DNA of 64,000 bases, taken from NCBI GenBank assembly GCA_028289545.1, contig JANQPG010000023.1, positions 31,505 to 95,504 on the forward strand, given 5' to 3'. Positions 15,693 to 28,422 of this stretch are shown piece by piece (position 1 is the first letter of the stretch; each line of letters opens with the position of its first letter). This stretch comes from Woeseiaceae bacterium. GTDB taxonomy: Bacteria; Pseudomonadota; Gammaproteobacteria; Steroidobacterales; Woeseiaceae. The notes beneath the pieces are model-generated. The model saw only the letters and a program-made list of their open reading frames with translations. It was not told the DNA's origin and searched no databases. Position numbers and translations under genes: made by a program.

Positions 15693-17125
15693 CCGCGAAC
15701 GTCAGAGGTCATTGCCGGCGTAAACACGCGCTCGCTTTGCCAGCGCTCCGCCAGATGTTCGATGCCTTCAATTACGCCGACCTGCAGTGCAGCCAGTGAC
15801 GCCGCGCCGAGCACGGTCGACTCGATGTTGACGGGGCGCTCGACCGGCGTGTCCAGCACGCCGGCCAGAAACTCGAGGAACCAATCGTTGGCGGCCATGC
15901 CGCCGTCGACCCGCACGACAGCCGGGCTAATGCCGTCCTCGCGCATCGCAACGACCAGGTCGTGAGTCTGGAACGCAATGGCTTGCAGCGTGGCGGTTAC
16001 GATCGTTTCGCGGCTGCTGCCGCGGGACAGGCCGACGATCGCGCCCCGGGCGTGCGGATCCCAGTACGGCGCACCCAGGCCGGCAAATGCCGGCACGACG
16101 TACACGTCGTCCACGATGCCGGTTGCGCGCGCAATCGCTTCCGACTCGGGTGCGGTCTCGATCATGCGCAATTCGTCACGCAGCCACTGCATGGCGGAGC
16201 CCGCGACAAACACGCTGCCCTCGAGACCGTAAGTCACCTGGCCGTCGAGATCGCTCGCGATGGTCGTGAGCAGCTGATTACCCGACTTCAACGCCTCGCC
16301 GCCCGTGTTCGCAATCATGAAGCAGCCCGTGCCGTAGGTGCTCTTGGTCATGCCGTGCTCGAAACCGGCCTGCCCGATGAGCGCGGCCTGCTGATCACCC
16401 GCAATGCCGCCGATGGGCGTTCCGTCCTGCAGAAACTCGACTCGAGTTTCGGCGAAATCGGAAGCGCAAGGCCGAACCTCGGGCAGCAGCGCCTTCGGTA
16501 TGTCGAACAGCCTCAGGAGCTCGTCGTCCCAGCACCGCTCGTGAATGTTATAGAGCATCGTGCGCGAAGCGTTGGTTGCGTCCGTCACGTGGGCATGGCC
16601 CGCCGACAGTCGCCACACGAGGAACGTATCGATCGTGCCGAAGGCAAGCTCGCCACGGCTCGCGCGTTCCCGCGCGCCCTCGACATGGTCGAGCAGCCAC
16701 TTGAGCTTGGTGGCGGAAAAATACGGGTCGAGGCGCAGTCCGGTTTTGTCGATGACCTTCTTTTCGTAACCCTCGCGGCGCAGCGATTCACAGTATTTCG
16801 CCGTGCGGCGATCCTGCCAGACAATCGCGTTCGCCAGCGGCCGGCCCGTTTTGCGATCCCACAGCACCGTCGTTTCCCGCTGGTTGGTGATGCCGATCGC
16901 CGTGACCGCAGCCGGCTCGACGCGGGCCTTCGCAAGCGCCTCTGACGTGACCGCCGTGACGGATGCCCAGATGGCCTCGGGATCGTGCTCGACCCAGCCC
17001 GAGCTGGGATAAATCTGCGCAAATTCCTGCTGCGCCGATTCGATCGGCTCGAGCGTGCGATCAAACACCACGGCGCGGCTGCTGCTCGTCCCCTGGTCGA
17101 TGGCCAGTATGACTCTGTCGTTCAT
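15638..17125 (-). CDS. glpK: glycerol kinase
   Basis: MNDRVILAIDQGTSSSRAVVFD...TNQRETTVLWD...GIAGDQQAALIGQAGFEHGMTKSTYGTGCFM; N-terminal 61 aa of the track ORF are spurious. Confidence 0.95.
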   Translation of the reverse strand: MNDRVILAIDQGTSSSRAVVFDRTLEPIESAQQEFAQIYPSSGWVEHDPEAIWASVTAVTSEALAKARVEPAAVTAIGITNQRETTVLWDRKTGRPLANAIVWQDRRTAKYCESLRREGYEKKVIDKTGLRLDPYFSATKLKWLLDHVEGARERASRGELAFGTIDTFLVWRLSAGHAHVTDATNASRTMLYNIHERCWDDELLRLFDIPKALLPEVRPCASDFAETRVEFLQDGTPIGGIAGDQQAALIGQAGFEHGMTKSTYGTGCFMIANTGGEALKSGNQLLTTIASDLDGQVTYGLEGSVFVAGSAMQWLRDELRMIETAPESEAIARATGIVDDVYVVPAFAGLGAPYWDPHARGAIVGLSRGSSRETIVTATLQAIAFQTHDLVVAMREDGISPAVVRVDGGMAANDWFLEFLAGVLDTPVERPVNIESTVLGAASLAALQVGVIEGIEHLAERWQSERVFTPAMTSDVRGQLLAGWSDAVSRTRGAR

Positions 17126-17645
17126 CAATGTTCTCCGTAGGGACTGATCCCCGTGTACAGCGGCTCGCGAATCCGCATGCGCCGACCCGCTTCCGACGGC
17201 GCGTCGCCGCGAGGAAGCTCGGCCGAGAAAACCGCGATCTTGTCGAGGACGGACTTGGGCCAGGGCGAAACCTTGCGCTGCCTGAGGTCGACATGCAGGT
17301 TCATCCACTCGCAGGTGGCGGCGAGCCTCGAGTCTTCGGCTCGGAACATGCGTTGAAACTGGTGCAGGCGTTTCTCGTCGTAGGCCAGTACCTGGGTCGT
17401 AATCACGAACTCGTCATCGAGCGCCAACTCGGACTGATAGGTCACGTGACTCTCGACCGCGAAGGTCGATCCGTGAGTCCTCGCGATGCTCTCTTCGGTA
17501 ATGCCGAAACGACTCCATAGCGCATCGACGGCAAGGTCGAACGCGAGCAGGTAATAGGCAACGTTCATGTGCCGATTCACGTCGATCCAGTCGCTGACGA
17601 CGGAACCTCGGTACACCTCCGTGCCGGGCAGATCGGGACTCCCCG

Positions 17646-17649
<4 letters not shown>
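17125..17649 (-). CDS. hot-dog fold acyl-CoA thioesterase
   Basis: VVSDWIDVNRHMNVAYYLLAFDLAVDALW...; 1-nt overlap with glpK start (TGATG). Confidence 0.8.
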
Positions 17650-19577
<1,928 letters not shown>

Positions 19578-19697
19578 TGAGCCCCCGCGCAATGAACCCC
19601 TGTGGCCGAACGCCAGCTCTGCACTTGCCGCGTTCGAGTTGAGTTTGTCGCGCCATACCGGTATGACGGGCTTATGGTCGCCGCCAAACGCCGCACA

Positions 19698-20687
19698 ATG
19701 CAAGCCATCAGGATCTCCGAGCCGGGCGGGCCGCGGGTGCTCGAGCCGGTTCGCGTTGCCGTCCCGGAACCCGGAGATGGCGAAGTACTGATCCAGGTTG
19801 CCGCGGCCGGGGTCAATCGTCCCGACATTCTGCAGCGCGAAGGCCGCTATCCGCTGCCGCCGGACGCAAGCCCGCTGCCGGGCCTCGAAGTCGCCGGCAC
19901 AGTTGCCGGGCTCGGCAAAGGTGTGGACGGCTGGGAGGTCGGCGACCGGGTCATGGCGCTGACCCACGGCGGCGGTTACGCCGAGTTTGCGGTCGCCAAT
20001 GCCGGTCATTGCTTGCCCGTGCCAAAACGCCTGTCGCTCAGCGAAGCCGCCGGACTTCCGGAGACCGGTTTTACGGTGACCTACAACGTGTTCATGCAGG
20101 CGCGGTTTCGCGAGGGCGAAACGCTGCTGGTTCACGGCGGCTCGAGCGGCATCGGCACGACCGCCATCCAGTTGGCCAAGCACAGCGGCGGTCGCGTCGT
20201 CACGACCGCCGGCAGCGCCGACAAATGCGCTTTCTGCGAGCGGATCGGCGCCGATCTCGCCGCGAACTACCGGAGCGGCGACTGGGCGGCCGATATCGCG
20301 GCGTTTCTCGGCGGCGCGCGAGTCGATGTTGTGCTCGACATGGTTGCCGGCAGTTACCTTGGGAAAAACCTGTCGCTGATGGCCCGCGACGGCCGCTATG
20401 CGCTCATTGCGTTCCTGGGCGGTGATACGACCGAGATCAATCTGCGCCCCATCGTCGGCAAACGCATAACCCTCACCGGATCGACGCTGCGCCCGCAGAT
20501 TGTTGCGGAAAAGACGGCCATTCGCGATCGGTATGCGGAACTGGCGCTGCCGATGCTTGAATCCGGCAAAATGGAACCCATTATCGATAGGGAGTTTGCG
20601 CTTGACGACGCGCGAAGCGCGCACGAATACATGGAATCGGGAAAGCACATGGGAAAAATTGTGCTGACCACTGCATTCAGTCGTTGA
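19698..20687 (+). CDS. NAD(P)H:quinone oxidoreductase, zinc-independent MDR family
   Basis: MQAIRISEPGGPRVLEPV...AAAGVNRPDILQREGRYPLPPDASPLPGLEVAGTV...LLVHGGSSGIGTTAIQLAK. Confidence 0.9.
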   Translation: MQAIRISEPGGPRVLEPVRVAVPEPGDGEVLIQVAAAGVNRPDILQREGRYPLPPDASPLPGLEVAGTVAGLGKGVDGWEVGDRVMALTHGGGYAEFAVANAGHCLPVPKRLSLSEAAGLPETGFTVTYNVFMQARFREGETLLVHGGSSGIGTTAIQLAKHSGGRVVTTAGSADKCAFCERIGADLAANYRSGDWAADIAAFLGGARVDVVLDMVAGSYLGKNLSLMARDGRYALIAFLGGDTTEINLRPIVGKRITLTGSTLRPQIVAEKTAIRDRYAELALPMLESGKMEPIIDREFALDDARSAHEYMESGKHMGKIVLTTAFSR

Positions 20688-20730
20688 GCATGATCGCCGC
20701 GACATCGGCAAAACAACAGGCACTAACAGC

Positions 20731-21318
20731 ATGACCGATATTGCCATTTATATTGTTGCAGTTCTGCTCGTCGCCGCCGCCGCGGCGTTGGGCTGGTGGT
20801 ACTGGCAGCGCGGCGGACGCAAAGCCCCGGACGCACTGACGCCGGGTAAGCCCCTGCCGCTATTCATCGTCTACGACGAGCAAGGCAACAAACTCGACTC
20901 CAGCAGTCTTGAGGGGGCGCCGGCGGTCGTGCTCTTCGTCAGGGGCGGCTGGTGTCCGTTCTGCAGTTCGCAGGTCAAAGACCTGACGAGCTACTACAAG
21001 GAAATCACGACGCTGGGTGCGCGCCTGATTCTCGTCACGCCTCAACCGCTGGACACGACGCGCCGAGTGGCGGACATTTTCGAGGTCGACTTCGACTTCT
21101 GGCTGGACCGTAACCTGTCGGCCGCTCGCGCGCTCGGTCTCCTGCACTCGGGCGCGGTGCCGGGGAAGTTCCAGGATGCTTTCGGCCAGGACACCATTTG
21201 GCCCACGGCGCTGGTGGTTGACGCAGCCGGGGTCATACGCCGCACCGAGCTTTCAAAACGTATTGTGGATCGGCCCAATCCGAAGATGTTGCTGGGCGCA
21301 CTCAAGAGCGCAATCTGA
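20731..21318 (+). CDS. membrane-anchored peroxiredoxin-like (AhpC/TSA) protein
   Basis: N-terminal TM; LFVRGGWCPFCSSQVKDLTSYYKEI. Confidence 0.8.
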   Translation: MTDIAIYIVAVLLVAAAAALGWWYWQRGGRKAPDALTPGKPLPLFIVYDEQGNKLDSSSLEGAPAVVLFVRGGWCPFCSSQVKDLTSYYKEITTLGARLILVTPQPLDTTRRVADIFEVDFDFWLDRNLSAARALGLLHSGAVPGKFQDAFGQDTIWPTALVVDAAGVIRRTELSKRIVDRPNPKMLLGALKSAI

Positions 21319-21344
21319 CGGCGCCTACCTGATCGATGCGCCGC

Positions 21345-21731
21345 TCAGGCGGTTTTGTCGGCCCGCTCCAGCGGATGCGGAAACATATCCGACTCGTCTT
21401 CACCTTCCCGGGGCGCCAGGCAGCGGAAGTCCTTCTCGATCAGGAGGGTCAGCACTTCGCCTTCGTCGAGTCGCTGCTCTCCGCTCATCGATACCTGCTC
21501 GCTGCTGGCCCAGGCCAGCACGGCTGTTTCCGGCACTCTGATAGTCAAACGATGCTCCGAGAAGTACGCCGCGGGCGCGACGCTCGCCGGGCTGCTTTCG
21601 ATCTCGTAATGCAGTTTGCGCCCGCCCGGAAACGCCGTACTGGCGGTCACCAGGCCCTGGCGGTTGAGCGTATCGACCTCGGCCTGGGTCAGACGCAGTC
21701 GGAGGCTGTTGTCGCGAATTCGAAGTTTCAT
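21345..21731 (-). CDS. conserved hypothetical, DUF7009-like
   Basis: MKLRIRDNSLRLRLTQAEVDTLNRQGLV..., start 21731. Confidence 0.65.
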   Translation of the reverse strand: MKLRIRDNSLRLRLTQAEVDTLNRQGLVTASTAFPGGRKLHYEIESSPASVAPAAYFSEHRLTIRVPETAVLAWASSEQVSMSGEQRLDEGEVLTLLIEKDFRCLAPREGEDESDMFPHPLERADKTA

Positions 21732-21895
21732 GCGCAAAAACTCAAAATGGACGGTCTTATCGGTTTGCTGCCCGCGCAGCACTCAGAACATGAGAACTCA
21801 TTAGAGCACGAAAATTCCCACCGCGGCAGGCGGCAGCCGTTCCGAACCGCCCGCAGCCATGAGCAACGGCAGGGGCGAAACAGTAGACTGCCGCG

Positions 21896-22663
21896 ATGCT
21901 GATCACCGATCCCTGGTTCTATGCCGCCGCGATCCCGGCTGTGCTCCTGTTCGGTATCGCGAAGGGCGGCTTCGGCGGCGGACCCGGCGCGGCTGCCGTG
22001 CCGTTGATGGCGCTGGTTGTGTCACCCGTGCAGGCGGCCGCAATCCTGCTGCCCATTCTGTGCCTCATGGACCTGGTGACGCTGTGGGCCTACCGGGGCC
22101 GCTGGCAACTCGACGAACTCAAAGCGCTGTTGCCCGCGTCGCTGCTGGGTATCGCCATCGGCACGGCACTGTTCGGTTTCATGAGCCCCGACGTCGTTCG
22201 CCTCTGCGTCGGTCTGGTCGCCATACTCTTTACGGGTCATTACTGGCTGAACCGACTGCGCCCAACCCGCGAGGAGCCCGCACACTGGCCGCACGCCGCT
22301 GCGTGGCCCGCCGGCGCCACGGCGGGGTTCACGAGCTTCATCGCGCACGCGGGCGGACCGCCGCTAAACATGTACATGCTGAGAAGGCCCCTGGACCGCA
22401 CCCGTTTTGTCGCCACGACCGCCGTGTTCTTTGCGCTCGTGAACTACACCAAGCTGATTCCCTACGCGTGGCTCGGACAGTTCTCGGCCGAGAACCTCAA
22501 GACTTCCGCCGCTCTGGCCGTGTTCGCGCCTGCCGGCGTTTACCTCGGCGTGTGGCTGCACCGACGAGTATCGGACCGGGCGTTTTTTGCGGTGGTGTAC
22601 GTGTTCCTGCTGCTCGTCGGGCTCCGGCTCACGAGCCAGGCACTCGCCGGTTTGAGCGCTTGA
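21896..22663 (+). CDS. TauE/SafE-family permease
   Basis: GIAKGGFGGGPGAAAVPLMALVVSPVQAAAILLPILCLMD; multiple TM helices. Confidence 0.88.
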   Translation: MLITDPWFYAAAIPAVLLFGIAKGGFGGGPGAAAVPLMALVVSPVQAAAILLPILCLMDLVTLWAYRGRWQLDELKALLPASLLGIAIGTALFGFMSPDVVRLCVGLVAILFTGHYWLNRLRPTREEPAHWPHAAAWPAGATAGFTSFIAHAGGPPLNMYMLRRPLDRTRFVATTAVFFALVNYTKLIPYAWLGQFSAENLKTSAALAVFAPAGVYLGVWLHRRVSDRAFFAVVYVFLLLVGLRLTSQALAGLSA

Positions 22664-22946
22664 GAAAGCCTCAAGACACACGTCCTGTTTTGGCACACGA
22701 TCGTTGCGCGCAATTCTTGCGCACGCACGTGCGGGCCTGGTCAGCGCGCTAGCCTGCCCTCTGTTAACGGCTGTGCCGCGGCCGGGCACCCGCATACGCC
22801 AGCCCGTTGCGCCCGGCGAGCCCCGGGCGACAAGGGAGGAACAATCTGTCAGACATCGTAACGTTGCCGCGAACCCAAGCCGTTACGACAACGCCGATGT
22901 TTCCGCGCGCAGCCCCAGACGGCGCGCGCAAGCGACCCGTCGACGC

Positions 22947-23159
22947 CTATTCCGCGATGACGTTCTCGGCTTGAGGGCCCTTCTGGCCCTGGGTCACTTC
23001 CATCGTGACCTTCTGCCCCTCTTTAAGGGACTTGAAACCTTCCATAACAATCGCGCTGTGATGAACGAAGACATCCTTGCCGTCCTCGCGTTCGATAAAA
23101 CCGAACCCTTTGTCATCGTTGAACCATTTTACGGTTCCAGTAACTCTTTCTTCAGACAT
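22947..23159 (-). CDS. cold-shock domain protein
   Basis: [70 protein letters not shown]. Confidence 0.96.
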   Translation of the reverse strand: MSEERVTGTVKWFNDDKGFGFIEREDGKDVFVHHSAIVMEGFKSLKEGQKVTMEVTQGQKGPQAENVIAE

Positions 23160-23367
23160 AACAACCTCAAAGACACCAGCCGGGCCGCCGAACGAATGAC
23201 CAGCGTTCACCGGAAGCACCATCCTACTCGCAAATGGGCGGCCTCGCCCAGTAGGTAGAAGTGCGACTATGCGGATGAAATGTTACAGATCGAATAAAGC
23301 CTGATTTCCAAGGCGCTTTGCTTGAGGTCATTTTAGACCGAATATAAATATTTCTCCGGAAACTACG

Positions 23368-24573
23368 CTATTTGTCGGAAAATCGCGCAAATGAGGAGCC
23401 GGACTTCCGAACGCGATGCTGTACATATCGTCGCCCCAGCTTGCCGACGTCGTTGCAGCCGGCAAGCGCCAGCGTTCGCTCGAACTCGGCGCGCAGCAGT
23501 TTGAGCGCATGACGCACGCCCGCTTCGCCGCCGGCCGCCAGACCGTAAAGGTAGCCGCGCCCGATACTACAAACGTTTGCACCCAGTGCGAGCGCCTTGA
23601 CGATGTGGTTGCCGCGGCGGATGCCTCCGTCGCAAATGATCTCGAGGCGGTCACCGAGTGCGTCCGCAACGGCGGGAATACAGTCCACGGGCGCCGGCGA
23701 GGATTCGAGCTGGCGTCCGCCGTGATTGGAGATCATGACCGCCGTAGCGCCGGCATCGGCTGCCTTGCGGCAATCGTCCACGGTCTGAACGCCCTTTACG
23801 ACCAGCGGTCCACCCCAACGGCTCGCCAGCCAGTCGACGTCTTTCCAGGTGAGCGAACGCTCGAGTTCGTTGTCGATGAAGTCGCGGATGCTCCGGTTGA
23901 CGTCGGCCTCGTAGGCGCCGTTACTCGTAATGTTGACCATCTCGAGGTCGTTGCCCAGGACCGCGCGGTACAGCCAGCCCGGATGCTTGAGGAAGCTCGC
24001 GATCTGCCTGATCCGGCTGCGCGGGGTCGGACTGTTTGGACCTTGCGCAAAACCGTAGACGAAGTCGCGCTCGCGGTTGCCGGCAACCGGAGTATCGACG
24101 GTCAGGCAAAGCGCAACGTAACCGCTGGCTTTGCAGCGCTCGATGAAGTTCTCGGTCATGCCGCGGTCGCGGAACATGTAGAGCTGGAACATCTTCGGGC
24201 AATCCGCGGCGGCCGCGGCGGCTTCGATGGTCGTGGTGCCGAGCGTCGAGAGGCTGTATAGCGTGCCGAATTCGGCCGCCTGCCGAACCACGGCCGGCTC
24301 GCCGTCCGCATGAAACAGCCTGGACGCCCCGGTTGGCGACAGGATTACCGGCCAGTCCAGCGCCTGCCCGAACAGGCGGGTACCCGTCGCAAGCCGGGAA
24401 ACGTCGGACAGCTGCGTCGGCAACAGCTCGTAGTCGTCGTACGCGCTCGTGTTCCGGTCGAGCGTCAATTCGTCATCCGCGCCGCCGTCAAGGTAGTGAA
24501 AAACCGGCTCGGGCAGCCGGCGTTTCGCGACGGCCCGCAGGTCGGCGATGTTATTGCTCTTTGAAAGTTGCAT
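23368..24573 (-). CDS. FMN-dependent alpha-hydroxy acid dehydrogenase/oxidase
   Basis: ADLRAVAKRRLPEPVFHYLDGGADDELTL...MISNHGGRQLESSPAPVD...EIICDGGIRRGNHIVKALALGA. Confidence 0.9.
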   Translation of the reverse strand: MQLSKSNNIADLRAVAKRRLPEPVFHYLDGGADDELTLDRNTSAYDDYELLPTQLSDVSRLATGTRLFGQALDWPVILSPTGASRLFHADGEPAVVRQAAEFGTLYSLSTLGTTTIEAAAAAADCPKMFQLYMFRDRGMTENFIERCKASGYVALCLTVDTPVAGNRERDFVYGFAQGPNSPTPRSRIRQIASFLKHPGWLYRAVLGNDLEMVNITSNGAYEADVNRSIRDFIDNELERSLTWKDVDWLASRWGGPLVVKGVQTVDDCRKAADAGATAVMISNHGGRQLESSPAPVDCIPAVADALGDRLEIICDGGIRRGNHIVKALALGANVCSIGRGYLYGLAAGGEAGVRHALKLLRAEFERTLALAGCNDVGKLGRRYVQHRVRKSGSSFARFSDK

Positions 24574-24644
24574 TCAGGCAGATTACCATTCTGGTTATTG
24601 AATTGAGGCGCCATCCCGGCGCCGGCCATTCTGCCAGTTTTCCC

Positions 24645-25742
24645 ATGACTATGACTCCGGATGATGCGACACGTAATCGGCGCGTCGCTATTTGGTTGTT
24701 CTCCGTGTGCGCGCTCGTGTTCTGCATGGTCGTGCTCGGAGGCTTCACACGCTTGACGGGCTCCGGCCTGTCGATGACCGACTGGCGCCCCGTTACCGGC
24801 GTACTGCCACCGCTCAGCGAGGCAGCGTGGGCGGAAGAATTTGCCCGCTACCAGCAGTCACCGCAGTTCGACAAAGTGAACTCGCACATGGACGTACACG
24901 CGTTCAAGGGCATATTCTGGCTCGAGTACCTGCACCGTCTGCTCGGCAGGCTGCTGGGTCTCGCGTTTTTTGTACCGTTTGTCGTATTTGCCGTACGCGG
25001 CGACATACGACCGCGCGAGTATCCGAAGTACCTTGCCATGTTTGTGCTCGGTGGACTGCAGGGTTTACTCGGCTGGTACATGGTCAAGAGCGGGCTGGTC
25101 GACATACCGCAAGTCAGCCAGTACCGCCTGACGGCGCACCTCGCCATGGCCTTCTTCGTGTTCGGCTTCATGTTCTGGGTTGCCCTATCGTTGTGGTTCG
25201 GCCACGATCGTCCTGGACGTCACCCGTGGTTCCGGCGCACGGTTGCGCTCGGGTCGCTGCTCGTCGTCACGATACTGTCGGGCGGGTTTGTCGCGGGCCT
25301 CAAGGCAGGCAAGATCTACAACAGCTTCCCGCTCATGGGTGACCGCCTCCTTCCGGAAGGCCTCAATGCCTTGAGTCCCTTCTGGCGCAACGCGTTCGAA
25401 AACGCCGTCACCGTGCAGTTCAACCATCGGCTGCTCGCGCTGACCACGTTTACGCTTATCGTCGTGTACTGGTGGCGCGCACGGCGCGCCGCTTTCCCGC
25501 GGCGGGCAGCCGTTGCCGCGACCGCCATGCTGCACACCGCCGCGCTGCAGGTCGTCCTCGGCATCAGCACGCTGCTCCTGAGCGTGCCGGTACTGCTGGG
25601 CGCATCGCACCAGGCGGTGGCGATGCTGCTGCTCGCCACCGTGCTGTTTCTGGCTCACAGCCTGTCCCGGCAACCGTCGTCGATACCCCTCCCCGACGAC
25701 GGCCGGCAGCCCGTCGCGCAGCCCCCGCTCCGACAAACCTAG
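24645..25742 (+). CDS. ctaA: heme A synthase, COX15/CtaA
   Basis: GGFTRLTGSGLSMTDWRPVTGVLPP...EYLHRLLGR...SGGFVAGLKAGKIYNSFPLMG; start ATG 24645. Confidence 0.93.
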   Translation: MTMTPDDATRNRRVAIWLFSVCALVFCMVVLGGFTRLTGSGLSMTDWRPVTGVLPPLSEAAWAEEFARYQQSPQFDKVNSHMDVHAFKGIFWLEYLHRLLGRLLGLAFFVPFVVFAVRGDIRPREYPKYLAMFVLGGLQGLLGWYMVKSGLVDIPQVSQYRLTAHLAMAFFVFGFMFWVALSLWFGHDRPGRHPWFRRTVALGSLLVVTILSGGFVAGLKAGKIYNSFPLMGDRLLPEGLNALSPFWRNAFENAVTVQFNHRLLALTTFTLIVVYWWRARRAAFPRRAAVAATAMLHTAALQVVLGISTLLLSVPVLLGASHQAVAMLLLATVLFLAHSLSRQPSSIPLPDDGRQPVAQPPLRQT

Positions 25743-25796
25743 GGGTACGCACATCTACCCATAGCTTCGGGCGCGTTTTCGCCGGACTATTGGGGG

Positions 25797-27188
25797 ATGA
25801 ACGCCAACGAAAGCCGGAGCGGTTTCGACGCCGGGCTCATTCGCCGCTACGACGGCCGGGGTCCTCGCTACACCTCGTATCCCACGGCGCTGCAGTTCAC
25901 GCCGTCGGTCGGCGCCCACGAATACGAGCAGAATGCGATGGAGAGCAACGCCCGTGCGCTGCCGCTGTCGCTGTACGTCCACGTTCCGTTTTGCCACCAG
26001 CTCTGCTACTACTGCGGCTGCAACAAGATCGTCACCCGCAACGAAGCGCGCGTGACGCGTTACCTGAACGCACTGCACAGGGAGATCGCGCTGCAGGGTG
26101 CGCTGTTCGATCGCTCGCGCCAGGTGGAGCAGCTGCATTTTGGCGGCGGTACACCCACCTATCTCGATCCCGCTCAGCTCGGCGACTTGTTCCGCGTCCT
26201 CCGACAGTACTTCAGCCTGGACGATTCGGACGAACGCCAGTATTCGATCGAGGTCGACCCAAGAACCGTCGATCGCAACCGCCTCGAGGAACTCGCGGCG
26301 CTCGGCTTCAACCGGCTGAGCCTCGGCATCCAGGATTTCGACCCAAGGGTGCAGCGCGCCGTTAACCGTATCCAGGCGCTCAGCGACGTCCACACACTCG
26401 TCGAGGATGCGCGTCGAACCGGCTTCGGCTCTATTTCTTTCGACCTGATATACGGACTGCCGCATCAGTCGCTCGAGAGTTTCGACCGCACCCTGAGCAG
26501 AACCCTCGACATTCGCCCCGAGCGCCTGTCGGTGTACAACTACGCGCATCTCCCCGAGCGCTTCAAGGGCCAGCGCATGATCCGGGAAGCGGATTTGCCC
26601 GACTCGGACACGAAGCTGGCGATACTCGGGCGCACGGTCGAGCGGCTGACGGATGCCGGCTACGTGTACATCGGCATGGACCATTTTGCGCTGCCGGACG
26701 ACGAACTCGCCGAGGCGCAACGCGACGGCAGCCTGCAGCGCAACTTCCAGGGTTATTCAACCCATTGGCATTGCGACCTGATCGGGCTCGGCGTGAGTTC
26801 GATCGGCAGCATCGGCAACGTCTATGCGCAAAACACCGTGTCGACACAGGACTACGAGGAGCGCATCGAGCGGGGTGAGCTGGCGGTTGCAAAAGGGCTC
26901 AGCGTGGATAGCGACGACCAGCTTCGCGCTGCCGTCATCCAGTCCCTGATGTGTTATGACAAGCTGTCATACGCTGACTTCAACGCCCGCTTCGACATCG
27001 ACTTCGAGCGCTACTTCGCCAGCGAGCTGGAGCGGCTCGCCGACATGCAGGCAGACGAGTTGCTCGAACGTGACAGCGACGGGCTGAAAATATTGCCTCG
27101 AGGGCGCTACCTGCTCCGCAACATTGCAATGACCTTTGATCGCTACCTGGACTCCGGGCCCGTCAGGCAGTTCTCCAAGGCTATCTGA
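25797..27188 (+). CDS. hemN: oxygen-independent coproporphyrinogen III oxidase
   Basis: GPRYTSYPTALQF...YVHVPFCHQLCYYCGCNKIVTR...HFGGGTPTYL: radical SAM CxxxCxxC. Confidence 0.95.
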   Translation: MNANESRSGFDAGLIRRYDGRGPRYTSYPTALQFTPSVGAHEYEQNAMESNARALPLSLYVHVPFCHQLCYYCGCNKIVTRNEARVTRYLNALHREIALQGALFDRSRQVEQLHFGGGTPTYLDPAQLGDLFRVLRQYFSLDDSDERQYSIEVDPRTVDRNRLEELAALGFNRLSLGIQDFDPRVQRAVNRIQALSDVHTLVEDARRTGFGSISFDLIYGLPHQSLESFDRTLSRTLDIRPERLSVYNYAHLPERFKGQRMIREADLPDSDTKLAILGRTVERLTDAGYVYIGMDHFALPDDELAEAQRDGSLQRNFQGYSTHWHCDLIGLGVSSIGSIGNVYAQNTVSTQDYEERIERGELAVAKGLSVDSDDQLRAAVIQSLMCYDKLSYADFNARFDIDFERYFASELERLADMQADELLERDSDGLKILPRGRYLLRNIAMTFDRYLDSGPVRQFSKAI

Positions 27189-27235
27189 CCCGCTCGTCGC
27201 AATCGTCGTCGCAATTGCCGCCCGGGCGAGCGACG

Positions 27236-28225
27236 CTATACCGTCGTCAGCCAGCGATGCGTATCGGCCGCTTTGCCGTACTGGATGTCCTGCAGCGCGT
27301 CGCGAAGGCGGTCCGTATTTTTGCCGGCTTCACCGTCGCGTACCGGCACTTCCTCGCCGCGGTACACGAGCGTGCCCACCGGTGACAGGCACGCGGCCGT
27401 GCCGCTCAGCGCGGCCTCGTGGGTCTTCGCGTACTCGAGCAGTTCCTCGACCGTGAAGTTGCGCTCGTTGACCTTGTAGCCGAGGTCCGCCGCCAGGGTC
27501 AGGATAGACGCCCGCGTCATGCCGTGCAGGAACGACGTGTCGAGCGGCTTGGTCACGATCTCGTTGTCGCTGATCAACAGGAAGTTCGAAGCCCCGGTCT
27601 CCTGTACGTCTCCTCCAGGACAGAACAGCACCTGGTCCACACCGTAGCGTGCCTTCGCGTCGAGCGTGGGTCCCAGCGCCGCCGCATAATTGCCCCCGGT
27701 CTTGGTGCTGCCGAGCTGCTCGGTCGAGCGGGCACGCTGATCGTCGACGAGGAGCTTCAGCGGCCGGGCGCCGCCGCTGAAGTAGTCGCCGACGGGCGAA
27801 GCCAGCACATACAAGAGCGCCGTGGTCGACGGCGAGGCCGCCGCACCGATGTTTTCGAGCGTACCGATGAGCGTGGGCCGGAGGTACAGCGAACTCGGCG
27901 GCGCGGGGATCTGTTCTACTTCGGCGGCAACCAGCTCGGTGACCATCGCGGCCAGCAGGTCCGCGTCGGGTATCGGCAAACGCAGGGATTCTGCGCTGCC
28001 TTGCATTCGGCGGACATGATCGTGCAGCCTGAAGATGCGCGCCTTGCCGTCAGCCCAGCGATAAGCCTTGAAGCCCTCGAAACAGGTGCTCGCGTAGTGA
28101 AACACATGTGCCGCCGGATGCAGCGACAGAGGCGCAAGCGGCTCGATCCGGTGGGCCTGCCAGGCATCGTCTTCGAAGCGGGCGGTCGCAAAACTTGCGC
28201 AGAACTGGGTCCCAAATGTTGTCAT
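27236..28225 (-). CDS. ilvE: branched-chain amino acid aminotransferase
   Basis: VFHYASTCFEGFKAYRW...TKTGGNYAAAL...GMTRASILTLA; start ATG 28225. Confidence 0.93.
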   Translation of the reverse strand: MTTFGTQFCASFATARFEDDAWQAHRIEPLAPLSLHPAAHVFHYASTCFEGFKAYRWADGKARIFRLHDHVRRMQGSAESLRLPIPDADLLAAMVTELVAAEVEQIPAPPSSLYLRPTLIGTLENIGAAASPSTTALLYVLASPVGDYFSGGARPLKLLVDDQRARSTEQLGSTKTGGNYAAALGPTLDAKARYGVDQVLFCPGGDVQETGASNFLLISDNEIVTKPLDTSFLHGMTRASILTLAADLGYKVNERNFTVEELLEYAKTHEAALSGTAACLSPVGTLVYRGEEVPVRDGEAGKNTDRLRDALQDIQYGKAADTHRWLTTV

Positions 28226-28422
28226 GACGGCTCGTTCTTGTGTCTTCACTGCTACCAAGGCCGCGTACTTTGACCTAAACGACGGCCGAAGGCTATACGT
28301 CAAAGCAGGTAGTCGGCCAGCACGAGGCCTGGAGAGACTGGCGCTGGGGCCCAGATTCGGCAACACTCAAGCCTGGGGCGTGAGCTCACCACTCGAAAAC
28401 GACAACAGGCGGAGCTGTTTTC

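Noticed and set aside
19578-20747. N-terminal 390 aa of the track's 1033-aa ORF
   Set aside because: Overlaps the quinone oxidoreductase on the other strand; acetoacetyl-CoA synthetase starts at ATG 19577.
22704-23258. 184-aa + ORF over the cold-shock gene
   Set aside because: Antisense to a textbook cold-shock protein; low-complexity basic composition.
25743-25796. FNR/Anr box upstream of hemN
   Set aside because: No TTGAT-N4-ATCAA-like site found in the short upstream gap.
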